Of a stretch of DNA of 23,468 nt, positions 14,221 to 20,808 are shown in pieces. The stretch is taken from positions 1 through 23,468 of the IMG/VR virus record IMGVR_UViG_3300029448_000453. One strand, given 5' to 3'. A program made the translations under genes and the position numbers. Positions within the stretch are counted from its first letter, which is position 1; every line of letters begins with the position of its first letter. The notes under the pieces were generated by a model. That model made no database searches and was not told the DNA's origin. It saw nothing but the letters and a program-made list of their open reading frames with translations. The stretch is from a virus.

Positions 14221-14925
14221 ATGCAAACACAAATGTTTACTCATGACCAGTTAATTGAGATGAAGGGGGTTACAAAAAACCAACTTGAGGTTTTTAGTCA
14301 ATATGAGGCCGGTAAGAATATGTTTTTATACGGGCCAGCTGGTACAGGAAAAACTTTCGTACTTCTTTACAATGCAATCAAGGAAGTACTTGACCCCGCC
14401 AAAAATTATAACTGCATACACATAGTAAGGTCATTAATGCCTACTAGAAGTCTTGCATTCATGCCAAGTGATGATCAAGACAAAAGTTCTTTATACCAAG
14501 TTCCCTACGACAATATGTTACGATTCATGTTCAAACTCTCAGCACCTGAGCAGTTTGAAATGTTGTATGAAGAATTAAAGAAACAAGGAAATGTTGCGTT
14601 TCTATCTACATCTTTTTTACGAGGGATTACGTTAGACAATTCTATTATCCTTGTAGATGAATGTCAAAATTTAAACTTTCACGAACTAGATACAATCATG
14701 ACTAGAGTTGGTCAGGATTCTAAAATCATGTTCTCAGGAGATTTTGACCAGACAGACCTAAAAGAAGATGAAGAAAAGGCTGGATTAGGTCAGTTCATAA
14801 AAATTATCAACGAAATGGAAGAATTCTATTCATGTGAGTTTGATATAGGTGATATAGTGAGAAGTGGATTAGTTCGTTCCTATATCATCCAAAAATATAA
14901 TACTGGATTAGGAGATAGAAAATAA
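14221..14925 (+). CDS. phoH: PhoH-like P-loop ATPase
   Basis: A 234-residue PhoH-family NTPase. Walker A is GPAGTGKT (38-45) and Walker B is IILVDECQN (142-150) with D146/E147. The sensor-type motif MFSGDFDQTDL follows, and RSGLVRSYI is near the end. PhoH is a common accessory gene in marine myoviruses. Bacterial PhoH belongs to the phosphate regulon in E. coli, but the phage protein has no settled function; RNA or nucleotide-related roles have been proposed. The final TAA shares one base with the next ATG (TAATG). The family is certain from the motifs; its role is not. Confidence 0.9.
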   Translation: MQTQMFTHDQLIEMKGVTKNQLEVFSQYEAGKNMFLYGPAGTGKTFVLLYNAIKEVLDPAKNYNCIHIVRSLMPTRSLAFMPSDDQDKSSLYQVPYDNMLRFMFKLSAPEQFEMLYEELKKQGNVAFLSTSFLRGITLDNSIILVDECQNLNFHELDTIMTRVGQDSKIMFSGDFDQTDLKEDEEKAGLGQFIKIINEMEEFYSCEFDIGDIVRSGLVRSYIIQKYNTGLGDRK

Positions 14926-15245
14926 TGTTACCAATGCTACTATTTAACGTAGTTTCTAGTCTTGTTGTAGACAAGGCTCAGGATCTAGCGAAAGAGCACG
15001 TTGAGAAGATGTTAGATGATATTCTTCCAGATGATGCAAAAGAAGAATTAGATGAATTAATTAAAAGTGACCCTGCACATAAATTTGAAAGTGCAACAGA
15101 AGCACTTCAAGGTGCAATAGAAGGTAAACTTCCAATATCCTTAAAGGATGGAACATTGAAACCAGTTGAATTAAGTTTTAAGGTTACATATGACCCAAAC
15201 TCTGGAAAAGTGGATATTGTACAAGATAGTGATGGAGTACTATAA
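14925..15245 (+). CDS. Unidentified small protein between phoH and M15 peptidase
   Basis: A 106-residue protein with a mildly hydrophobic N-terminus (MLPMLLFNVVSSLVVD), an acidic helical middle (EKMLDDILPDDAKEELDELI) and a beta-like end (ELSFKVTYDPNSGKVDIVQD). The first 16 residues could be a weak membrane or amphipathic anchor, too short and polar for a confident transmembrane call. It is chained by TAATG overlaps at both ends, so its amount should follow PhoH and the peptidase. Its place beside a peptidoglycan peptidase allows a lysis accessory role, but there is no direct sign of one. Confidence 0.65.
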   Translation: MLPMLLFNVVSSLVVDKAQDLAKEHVEKMLDDILPDDAKEELDELIKSDPAHKFESATEALQGAIEGKLPISLKDGTLKPVELSFKVTYDPNSGKVDIVQDSDGVL

Positions 15246-15721
15246 TGTCTGAGACAATAAGAGTATCAAAGAATTTTGCACTCTCAGAAATGGTTAAGAG
15301 TGCAACAGCAGAAAGATTGGGTGTAGACAATTCACCTAGTGATATACACCTTGTAAATTTAACACATCTTGCAATTCATATTTTACAACCAGTAAGAGAT
15401 CAGTTTGGAGTAATTACAATCAATTCAGGCTATAGAAGTCCTACATTAAATGCAAAGGTTGGAGGATCAAAAACAAGTCAACATTGCAATGGCCAGGCAG
15501 CCGATTTTGAATCGTTTTCTACACCAAATCCTGACCTTGCAAAATGGATTGCAAATAATTTAGAATTTGACCAGCTCATTTTAGAGTTTTACGATGGTGT
15601 CAATCCTAATAGTGGATGGGTACATTGCAGTTACAACCTAATGGGCAATCGTAAGAAAATCATGACTGCACTAAAAACTAAAAGTGGAGTCCAATATAAA
15701 AATGGATTTGTGAGTAAATAA
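15245..15721 (+). CDS. Peptidase M15-family D,D-carboxypeptidase/endopeptidase
   Basis: A 158-residue zinc peptidase of the M15_3 (VanY/DacY-related) type that cuts peptide bonds in peptidoglycan. SGYRSPTLNAKVGGSKTSQH (61-80) contains the SGYRS signature and the first zinc ligand H80. CNGQAADFES supplies D87, and GWVHCSY supplies H127. The N-terminal FALSEMVKSATA is the usual leading helix. There is no signal peptide, so unlike the SleB-type protein it would need a holin or act from the virion. It begins by a TAATG overlap. It may be an endolysin, or a tail-associated or internal peptidase; enzyme family confident, role less so. Confidence 0.88.
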   Translation: MSETIRVSKNFALSEMVKSATAERLGVDNSPSDIHLVNLTHLAIHILQPVRDQFGVITINSGYRSPTLNAKVGGSKTSQHCNGQAADFESFSTPNPDLAKWIANNLEFDQLILEFYDGVNPNSGWVHCSYNLMGNRKKIMTALKTKSGVQYKNGFVSK

Positions 15722-16419
15722 TGATACTAAAAAATTATGATAGGAAACTCATTCCTGAGTTGCCTAAACTTGTGAGAACAAATGTTGGTGGTAATAGACA
15801 TTACGAAACACCTAATGGATCATACCCCTCTATAACATCCGTACTATCGATACGAGGAAAAGAATCGATTATTGCATGGAGAAAGAGAGTAGGTAATGAA
15901 GAAGCCAATCGAATATCAAAAAGAGCAACTACTAGAGGAACACATTTTCATAGTCTCATGGAAAAGTATTTCCTAAATGAGATAGATGATTACGATTCTT
16001 TTAGTGGAGATGCTCTTGCAAGAAATCCCGGCGTATGGTTTCTTTTCCTAGAAGCTGTTCAAATACTAGAAAAGAAGGTCGGTGATATTTACTGTATCGA
16101 AGATTACTTGTATTCTGATGAGTACGGAGTAGCTGGTGCAGTAGATATGATTGCCGAATACGAAGGAAAAACATCTGTTGTAGATTTCAAAACTTCTAAT
16201 TCAGATAAGAAGGAAGAATGGATTGAAAATTATTTCATTCAAGGAACTGCATATGCAAAGATGTTTACAGAGAGAACTAATATCCCCTGTGATCAACTGG
16301 TAATATTCATTATGCCTGATAATGGTATACCTCAAATATTCGTAAAAACAGTTGATGACTATATCCCACAACTTATAACCGCAATAGAAGATTTTAAAAT
16401 ATATCAACAAAAGACTTGA
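15721..16419 (+). CDS. PD-(D/E)XK (RecB/Cas4-like) exonuclease
   Basis: A 232-residue nuclease. The N-terminal YPSITSVLSIRGKESIIAWR and the RGTHFHSLMEKYF helix (72-84) are typical of RecB-type exonucleases of marine myoviruses. The catalytic core is GAVDMIAEYEGKTSVVDFKT: D142 and the D155-x-K157 pair, with YFIQGTAYAKMF as the following Gln-Tyr helix (motif QxxxY). No Fe-S Cys cluster is visible, so it is not a full Cas4. It may process DNA ends in recombination-dependent replication or degrade host DNA. It starts by a TAATG overlap. Its end AAAAGACTTGA forms the -35 region of the gp33 promoter. Confidence 0.85.
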   Translation: MILKNYDRKLIPELPKLVRTNVGGNRHYETPNGSYPSITSVLSIRGKESIIAWRKRVGNEEANRISKRATTRGTHFHSLMEKYFLNEIDDYDSFSGDALARNPGVWFLFLEAVQILEKKVGDIYCIEDYLYSDEYGVAGAVDMIAEYEGKTSVVDFKTSNSDKKEEWIENYFIQGTAYAKMFTERTNIPCDQLVIFIMPDNGIPQIFVKTVDDYIPQLITAIEDFKIYQQKT

Positions 16420-16444
16420 CTTTTGAGATTTCCTATAGTATAAT
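16416..16444 (+). promoter_or_regulatory. Sigma70-type promoter for gp33, leaderless
   Basis: TTGACT (16416-16421), 17-base spacer and a perfect TATAAT (16439-16444). The TGA stop of the nuclease gene lies within the -35. Expected transcription start is near 16451-16452, at the ATG of gp33 (16452), and no Shine-Dalgarno precedes that ATG, so the message is probably leaderless. The context AAAAGACTTGACTTTT nearly repeats that at 10723. Confidence 0.7.
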
Positions 16445-16451
16445 AGAACCT

Positions 16452-16685
16452 ATGAACAATAACGAATTAGATATTATTACACCAACAAAGTTTAGTTTAT
16501 TGATTGAACAAATGGTACAGACAAAACACATATCATATATGGATGCTTGTTTGGAATACTGCAAGGAAAAAGAAATAGAACCTAATTCCATTGCAAGGTT
16601 GGTGAATAAAGCATTAAAACAGAAAATACAAATGGAAGCTGAAGAACTCCATTTTTTACCTAAAACAAATTCACTACCAGTATGA
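16452..16685 (+). CDS. 33: Late transcription co-activator, T4 gp33-like
   Basis: A 77-residue helical protein started at the ATG at 16452, just after the promoter; the frame continues left to 16416, but that part covers the promoter itself. LLIEQMVQTKHISYMDACLE followed by IARLVNKALKQKIQMEAEEL lines up, from memory, with T4 gp33 (IIEKMVEEFGMSYLEA and IIEKIQSEAIDENLL). gp33 bridges the sliding clamp and RNA polymerase at late promoters. T4 gp33 is 112 residues with a hydrophobic clamp-binding end (LDFLL); here the protein is shorter and ends LPKTNSLPV without that motif. The order gp33-gp59-gp32 also matches T4, which strengthens the call. Confidence 0.82.
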   Translation: MNNNELDIITPTKFSLLIEQMVQTKHISYMDACLEYCKEKEIEPNSIARLVNKALKQKIQMEAEELHFLPKTNSLPV

Positions 16686-16686
16686 T

Positions 16687-17298
16687 TTGGAAGCCTTTGA
16701 TGCATACAAAATGTATTTGGCAATTAGACTACATTTTCAATCACCAAATTACGATTTTGTAAAATATAATGGAGAAATAAAATGTACTAAAGAGTCCTTT
16801 ATGAAAAGGAACGATAGGTACTTCTTCCACAAACTATCTAAGAGATACAATAGACCAGAGTATCAAGACTTTCTGGTAAGTAATTTTGTAACAGAAGATA
16901 GTGTCAATCCAAAGTGGTTGACAGGAGATAAGGCTGAAAGTAATTACAAAGAGTGGGTCAAGATACAACAATCAATAACTAGAGTGTTTGACCAAGATTT
17001 GAAAAAATGTATAGATTATCATAGTCCTTTTGGTGGACTGTTTAAGTGTGAAACTAAAACACATCCACCGATTGTAAAGTTGTTACTACGGAATGAAATA
17101 TCTATAGTATCAGCTATTGTCCTAGACTCTTACCTTAACTGGATAGAGTTTACTAACCATGAAGTGAGTGAGGATTGGGTTTGGCCGAAACTCATGAGTA
17201 CACTTCATAATTGTCAACCTTTCATTAAATTCGATAGGGAAAAATGCAAGGCAATACTAAAAGACAGGGTAGAAAACATCGTTCACCAGAAGATTTAA
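16687..17298 (+). CDS. 59: Helicase loader, T4 gp59-like
   Basis: A 203-residue, basic, all-helical protein that would load the gp41 helicase on gp32-coated forked DNA. The TTG at 16687 is the likeliest start: it lies one base after the gp33 TGA, and the residues after it (EAFDAYKMYLAIRLHF) are needed to match T4 gp59 (VYKLYLMIKQHM). The next in-frame ATG (16711) would remove them. Further agreement with T4 is RNDRYFFHKLSKRYNRPEY, LVSNFV, PPIVKLLLRNEISIVSAIVL and LDSYLNWI. Length is close to T4 (217). A rare start codon and coupling to gp33 may keep its level low. Confidence 0.88.
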   Translation: MEAFDAYKMYLAIRLHFQSPNYDFVKYNGEIKCTKESFMKRNDRYFFHKLSKRYNRPEYQDFLVSNFVTEDSVNPKWLTGDKAESNYKEWVKIQQSITRVFDQDLKKCIDYHSPFGGLFKCETKTHPPIVKLLLRNEISIVSAIVLDSYLNWIEFTNHEVSEDWVWPKLMSTLHNCQPFIKFDREKCKAILKDRVENIVHQKI

Positions 17299-17435
17299 TT
17301 CGGGAAAACGATTTTCTAAAACATAAAATGAGAGATTTGCAGAAGTATATTCGTAAGTTAGAATATGATAATGCACTCTTACAACGTAAACAACAGAGTA
17401 ATTATGCGAGGAGAAATAGACACAGACAAGCTTGA
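17244..17435 (+). CDS. Small basic coiled-coil protein overlapping gp59 end
   Basis: A 63-residue ORF that begins inside the last 55 bases of gp59 and runs into the following gap. TAGGG lies before its ATG. After a basic start (MQGNTKRQGRKHRSPEDLI) there is a leucine-zipper-like helix (FLKHKMRDLQKYIRKLEYDN) and a basic end (ARRNRHRQA). The heptad pattern and ribosome site favour a true gene that might bind DNA or RNA near gp32. There is no known family. The overlap and small size keep confidence moderate. Confidence 0.5.
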   Translation: MQGNTKRQGRKHRSPEDLIRENDFLKHKMRDLQKYIRKLEYDNALLQRKQQSNYARRNRHRQA

Positions 17436-17580
17436 ACTTGTATACTGTTCTAAGTGTGCATACAAGCTCATGGTCAGAGGTGTAGGTAGTTATGCCTCTG
17501 ATAACATAATTCACTTAGGGTGGATTATATTATGTCACAGACTTCACCATTTCTTTAAGGGTGAAGGATTTCGTGACTAA
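17404..17580 (+). CDS. Small Cys/His-containing ORF before gp32
   Basis: From the ATG at 17404 this gives 58 residues: a charged start (MRGEIDTDKLELVY), CSKC at 15-18, and later LCHRLHHF with one Cys and three His, which could complete a zinc site. It overlaps the preceding small ORF by 32 bases, and its TAA is covered by the late-type ACTAAATA at 17576, the same stop/promoter arrangement found after clear genes in this window. Ribosome site is weak. It may be a real zinc-binding peptide, or only the open sequence before the gp32 leader. Confidence 0.4.
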   Translation: MRGEIDTDKLELVYCSKCAYKLMVRGVGSYASDNIIHLGWIILCHRLHHFFKGEGFRD

Positions 17581-17583
17581 ATA
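17576..17583 (+). promoter_or_regulatory. Late promoter element ACTAAATA before gp32
   Basis: ACTAAATA is identical to the octamer in front of the minus-strand tail operon (23350-23357), and the shared match extends to GACTAAATA. CTAAATA-type late elements are described for cyanophages. In T4, gp32 is also transcribed late, so a late promoter here is consistent. The gp32 ATG lies 58 bases after the element. Confidence 0.5.
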
Positions 17584-17587
17584 GTGA

Positions 17588-17611
17588 TAATACGTTAATA
17601 CGCTAATATAA
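17588..17611 (+). repeat. Triple 8-bp repeat in gp32 leader
   Basis: TAATACGT, TAATACGC and TAATATAA follow one another with a period of exactly eight bases, between the late element and the gp32 ribosome site (AAGGAG at 17629-17634). T4 gp32 represses its own translation by binding an unstructured A/U-rich repeat region of its leader, so this may be the equivalent operator. No strong pseudoknot is evident by eye. Confidence 0.4.
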
Positions 17612-17640
17612 ACAAACAATACTATAATAAGGAGTAAATT

Positions 17641-18504
17641 ATGTCATTAGCCGCACTAAAGAAGCAATCCGATTTCTCATCACTTATTGATGAGTACAAC
17701 AAACAAACAACCCCTCAGAACGAAACTAAGTCGTTTGACGATGAAAGAATCTGGAAACCAGAACTTGATAAGTCAGGTAATGGTTATGCCGTGATTCGGT
17801 TTCTTCCTGCTCCAGAAGGAGAAGATGTACCATGGCAGAGAATGTTCACACATTCTTTTCAAGGGCCAGGAGGCTGGTACATTGAGAATTCCCTAACCAC
17901 TATCAACAAGAAAGATCCAGTTGGAGATGTGAATCGCACACTTTGGAATACTGGTTCTGAGGCTGATAAAGAGACAGCTCGTAGACAGAAACGTAAGTTG
18001 TCATACTTTACCAACATCTATGTTGTTGCAGATCCTAAACATCCAGAGAATGAAGGAAAAGTTTTCCTTTATAAGTTTGGTAAGAAGATCTTTGATAAGA
18101 TCATGGAGGCAATGCAACCTCAGTTCGATGATGAAAAGGCCATCAATCCATTTGATTTGTGGAAGGGTGCAAACTTCAAGTTGAAGATTCGTAAGGTAGA
18201 CGGATTCTGGAACTACGACAAGTCTGAGTTTGAAGCGGTAACACAACTGTTACCTACAGATGAAGAACTTGAAAAGGTTTATGGTTCAGAATATCCATTG
18301 AAACCATTTCATGATGATTCTAACTTTAAGTCTTATTCAGAGTTGAAGGAGAAGATGGAACGTGTACTAGGTGAGGCAGTAGATAATCGTACTGCTGAAC
18401 AAGTTGCATCTGATATGGGGGAAGTACCTTTTGATGGTGGAAAACCAATCGAAGGAAAACCATCTGATACTATGGACTACTTTGAAAAGTTGGCAACAGC
18501 TTAA
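17641..18504 (+). CDS. 32: Single-stranded DNA-binding protein, T4 gp32-like
   Basis: A 287-residue protein coating single-stranded DNA in replication, recombination and repair. The N-terminal LAALKKQSD region corresponds to the basic cooperativity segment. The core fold is seen in GYAVIRFLPAPEGEDVPW, RKLSYFTNIYVVADPKHPEN, GKVFLYKFGKKIFDKI and WKGANFKLKIRKVDGFWNYD, all close to T4 gp32. There is no Cys anywhere in the protein. Where T4 has its zinc ligands (CPVCQ), this has KKDPVGDVN (90-98), though H71 remains. The C-terminus (PSDTMDYFEKLATA) is less acidic than in T4. A strong AAGGAG precedes the ATG. The stop shares TTAA with the oppositely oriented tape measure gene. Confidence 0.93.
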   Translation: MSLAALKKQSDFSSLIDEYNKQTTPQNETKSFDDERIWKPELDKSGNGYAVIRFLPAPEGEDVPWQRMFTHSFQGPGGWYIENSLTTINKKDPVGDVNRTLWNTGSEADKETARRQKRKLSYFTNIYVVADPKHPENEGKVFLYKFGKKIFDKIMEAMQPQFDDEKAINPFDLWKGANFKLKIRKVDGFWNYDKSEFEAVTQLLPTDEELEKVYGSEYPLKPFHDDSNFKSYSELKEKMERVLGEAVDNRTAEQVASDMGEVPFDGGKPIEGKPSDTMDYFEKLATA

Positions 18505-20621
18505 CCATTTAAGAAGTATTTGTTATGCATTGGGTTTACAGAACTTGATGCAACAGCCATAGTGGTAGAACCACTACTAACATTAGAAGTTGTTGGAGCA
18601 TTTATTATCATAGGTGCTCCACTGCTTCCCATTCCCCCCTCTTTTTCCATATCTGGTAAAGGTTTTACTAATTCGGGGCCGTGAAGAACTGCGGGTACTG
18701 TTTTTCCAGCTGGTATAAATCCCCCTCTGTTTAAACTTGCACCATATTCATTTAAAAGATTTTTTAATTTTTCTCGTTCTACATCTTCTAAATTTCCTGT
18801 GTTATCTTGATAAGCTGCAACTAATCCTGACATTAATTTCTTTTGGTCTGATTCAGAACCTTCAGCAAGCATGGCTTTAAGTTTAGTTTCATCAACAGAA
18901 TTCATTCCTGCATCATCAATAAATGCACCTTTTTCAAATGCTTTTTCTGAAGCTTCATCACCACTAGAACCAAAAAGGAAATTATATAATGCAGAAGGCA
19001 TTATCTTTTTTGCTAAAGCTCCAAAATCTATATTGAATAAACCTTCTATCCAGTTAAATAATGGATCAAGAACATCTTCTTTCAACCATTTTGCTAAATC
19101 GAAATCTGCACTAATTGCATCATCTTCCATACCAAATAAATTTTTTCCAATCCAATTAATAGCTGGTTTTATTGCAATGTCAAACAACCAACCAAAAATA
19201 TCTGCAGCTTTACCAAATAGTCCTTTAATACCTTCTAATGCTAATTTGGGATCTAATTTAAAAAGTCCTTCAAATATTTTCATATAATCACCAAAAATAT
19301 CTTTTAGAAATCCAGTAACAGAAAATTTCATGAAGTCTTTACCTTCAATTTCTTTTTCATCCATACCAAATAAACCCATTACTTTTTTAATCAACCATTT
19401 GATTGAATCTTCTGCAAGTTGTATCAAATCAAATACGAAGAAGTCTACTATTGCTTTTATTCCTGCACTCAACCCTGCAACAGTTTTATCCCATAGAGAA
19501 CCTTCTTCTGATTCAAATGCGGCCATAAATGCAACTACTGCATCATATGCGGCCATTATCCATCCAATTGGCCCGAAGAATTTTAACATCTTAGCACCTA
19601 TAGACCCTAAGAATTTTTGAATACCTACTATAACTTTATTACTTTTTATTGTTTGTAGAGCTTTCATAATTTTTCCACCTTCATCTGCACTTCCAAAGAA
19701 ACTCCCTATCCATCTAAAGAATTTGGCAATAGATGAATCTCCACCCATCCAGGCTGTAAATTTTCCTGCAATATTACCCTTTATGACACTCAAATTTTTT
19801 GCTATTGACCCCTCTGCACCAAATATACCTTTAATCCATGTAATCCATGATTGAATTTTACTTTGAGGGCCAAACCACTTTGTAAATGTTGTACTTTCTT
19901 TTATAGCTTTAAGGGATTTAGCAATAGTTCCATCAAGACCAAACGCAGCTGCAATCCATGACATAACACCTCTTATTGCACCGCCAGCTAGAAACATTGA
20001 TCTAAAACCAAGACCTAATAGAAATTTCCAAAGAGTTCCAACCGGCCCCATAAATCCAAACCATCCTTTTATTAAATTCATAACGGCTTTAAACAACCAC
20101 AATCCACTTCCTATTCTAGTTAAAACTACAAATATTCCATCTAGTATATCTGTTACAGTTGTCCATTCTTCTTTTATTTTTCCATACCATTCTTTTACTT
20201 TTTCTACAGTTGATTCTAAATCTGCTGTTGATAACCAATCAAAAAGTGCCCAAAGAGCTGCAAGACCTAATCCTTTCATTAATAAATCTAATATATTTCC
20301 TGCAAAGTCTGAAACTGCTTTTATTTTTGCTTTTCCAAAATCGACAGCTTTAGATGCCGCAACTTTTGCAGCTTTTGCAGCTCGTTCTTGAAATTTCTTT
20401 GCCCAACTAAAATGACCCAGTAATCCTTTAAAAACACTATTTTGTCCAGCTGCATTTTTTTTATTCCAGTTATGATGTTTTCCAACATCTGACCTTTGTT
20501 TTCTAACAGCTTTGACTACTTCTTGAGTTTCATTTTTAATTTCTTCATCACCAGCATTACTAGTTTTTAACTGTTCTAATACTGCTTGTAAAGTACTCTC
20601 TTGACTTGGTTGATCAGCCAT
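18501..20621 (-). CDS. Tail tape measure protein (gp29-like role)
   Basis: A 706-residue protein, helical and hydrophobic in the middle, that would set tail length and be threaded inside the tail tube. Residues 1-115 are charged helices. Hydrophobic segments recur from 110 to 420 (LLMKGLGLAALWALFDWL; GWFGFMGPVGTLWKFLLGLG). Near the C-terminus GGFIPAGKTVPAVLHGPELV (633-652) is the Gly-rich HGPEL signature common in tape measures, followed by a Ser/Thr/Ala-rich end. About 40-residue repeats occupy 219-340. By the rough rule of 0.15 nm per residue, 706 residues suggest a tail near 105 nm. AGGA precedes the ATG, which overlaps the end of the short -1-frame reading frame, as in G/GT-tape measure clusters. 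Confidence 0.85.
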   Translation of the reverse strand: MADQPSQESTLQAVLEQLKTSNAGDEEIKNETQEVVKAVRKQRSDVGKHHNWNKKNAAGQNSVFKGLLGHFSWAKKFQERAAKAAKVAASKAVDFGKAKIKAVSDFAGNILDLLMKGLGLAALWALFDWLSTADLESTVEKVKEWYGKIKEEWTTVTDILDGIFVVLTRIGSGLWLFKAVMNLIKGWFGFMGPVGTLWKFLLGLGFRSMFLAGGAIRGVMSWIAAAFGLDGTIAKSLKAIKESTTFTKWFGPQSKIQSWITWIKGIFGAEGSIAKNLSVIKGNIAGKFTAWMGGDSSIAKFFRWIGSFFGSADEGGKIMKALQTIKSNKVIVGIQKFLGSIGAKMLKFFGPIGWIMAAYDAVVAFMAAFESEEGSLWDKTVAGLSAGIKAIVDFFVFDLIQLAEDSIKWLIKKVMGLFGMDEKEIEGKDFMKFSVTGFLKDIFGDYMKIFEGLFKLDPKLALEGIKGLFGKAADIFGWLFDIAIKPAINWIGKNLFGMEDDAISADFDLAKWLKEDVLDPLFNWIEGLFNIDFGALAKKIMPSALYNFLFGSSGDEASEKAFEKGAFIDDAGMNSVDETKLKAMLAEGSESDQKKLMSGLVAAYQDNTGNLEDVEREKLKNLLNEYGASLNRGGFIPAGKTVPAVLHGPELVKPLPDMEKEGGMGSSGAPMIINAPTTSNVSSGSTTMAVASSSVNPMHNKYFLNG

Positions 20622-20808
20622 GTTTCCTGTTTTGTTCTTTTATTCTTTGGTTTTCTTCTTTAATAAAATTAACTAATTTATCAACGTATATATCCCTTTC
20701 CCAAGGCAACATATTTTCAACTTCTGTTAAACTCCATTTGTGATGCTGTATCATAGAAAATAAAGTTGAATAATATACTTCCAGATTTATATGAGAAAGG
20801 GCAATTAA
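20614..20808 (-). CDS. Predicted -1 frameshift extension of gp26 (gp51/GT-like tail assembly chaperone part)
   Basis: This is the -1 reading frame that opens at the slip site before the gp26 stop and runs 64 codons without interruption to a TGA at 20616-20614. It encodes LIALSHINLEVYYSTLFS, then MIQHHKWSLTEVENMLPWER, then DIYVDKLVNFIKEENQRIKE and a short basic end. If translated alone it could only start at the ATG at 20754 (46 residues), but no Shine-Dalgarno stands before that ATG (TTTATTTTCT). The helical, charged product and its position between gp26 and the tape measure match the T part of lambda-type G/GT chaperones, and in T4 gene 51 follows gene 26. The frame and slip site are seen directly; expression as a fusion is inference. 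Confidence 0.6.
   Translation of the reverse strand, partial: LIALSHINLEVYYSTLFSMIQHHKWSLTEVENMLPWERDIYVDKLVNFIKEENQRIKEQNRKHG

Noticed and set aside
15721-16419. Cas4 or CRISPR-associated origin for the nuclease
   Set aside because: PD-(D/E)XK residues are present, but there is no Cys cluster for an Fe-S centre and no CRISPR locus; similar nucleases are usual in marine myoviruses.
18871-19287. Plus-strand open frame of 138 codons across the tape measure gene
   Set aside because: It lies antisense to a well-supported 706-residue gene, has no ribosome site, and its Ser/Pro/Asn-rich product reflects the complementary codons.
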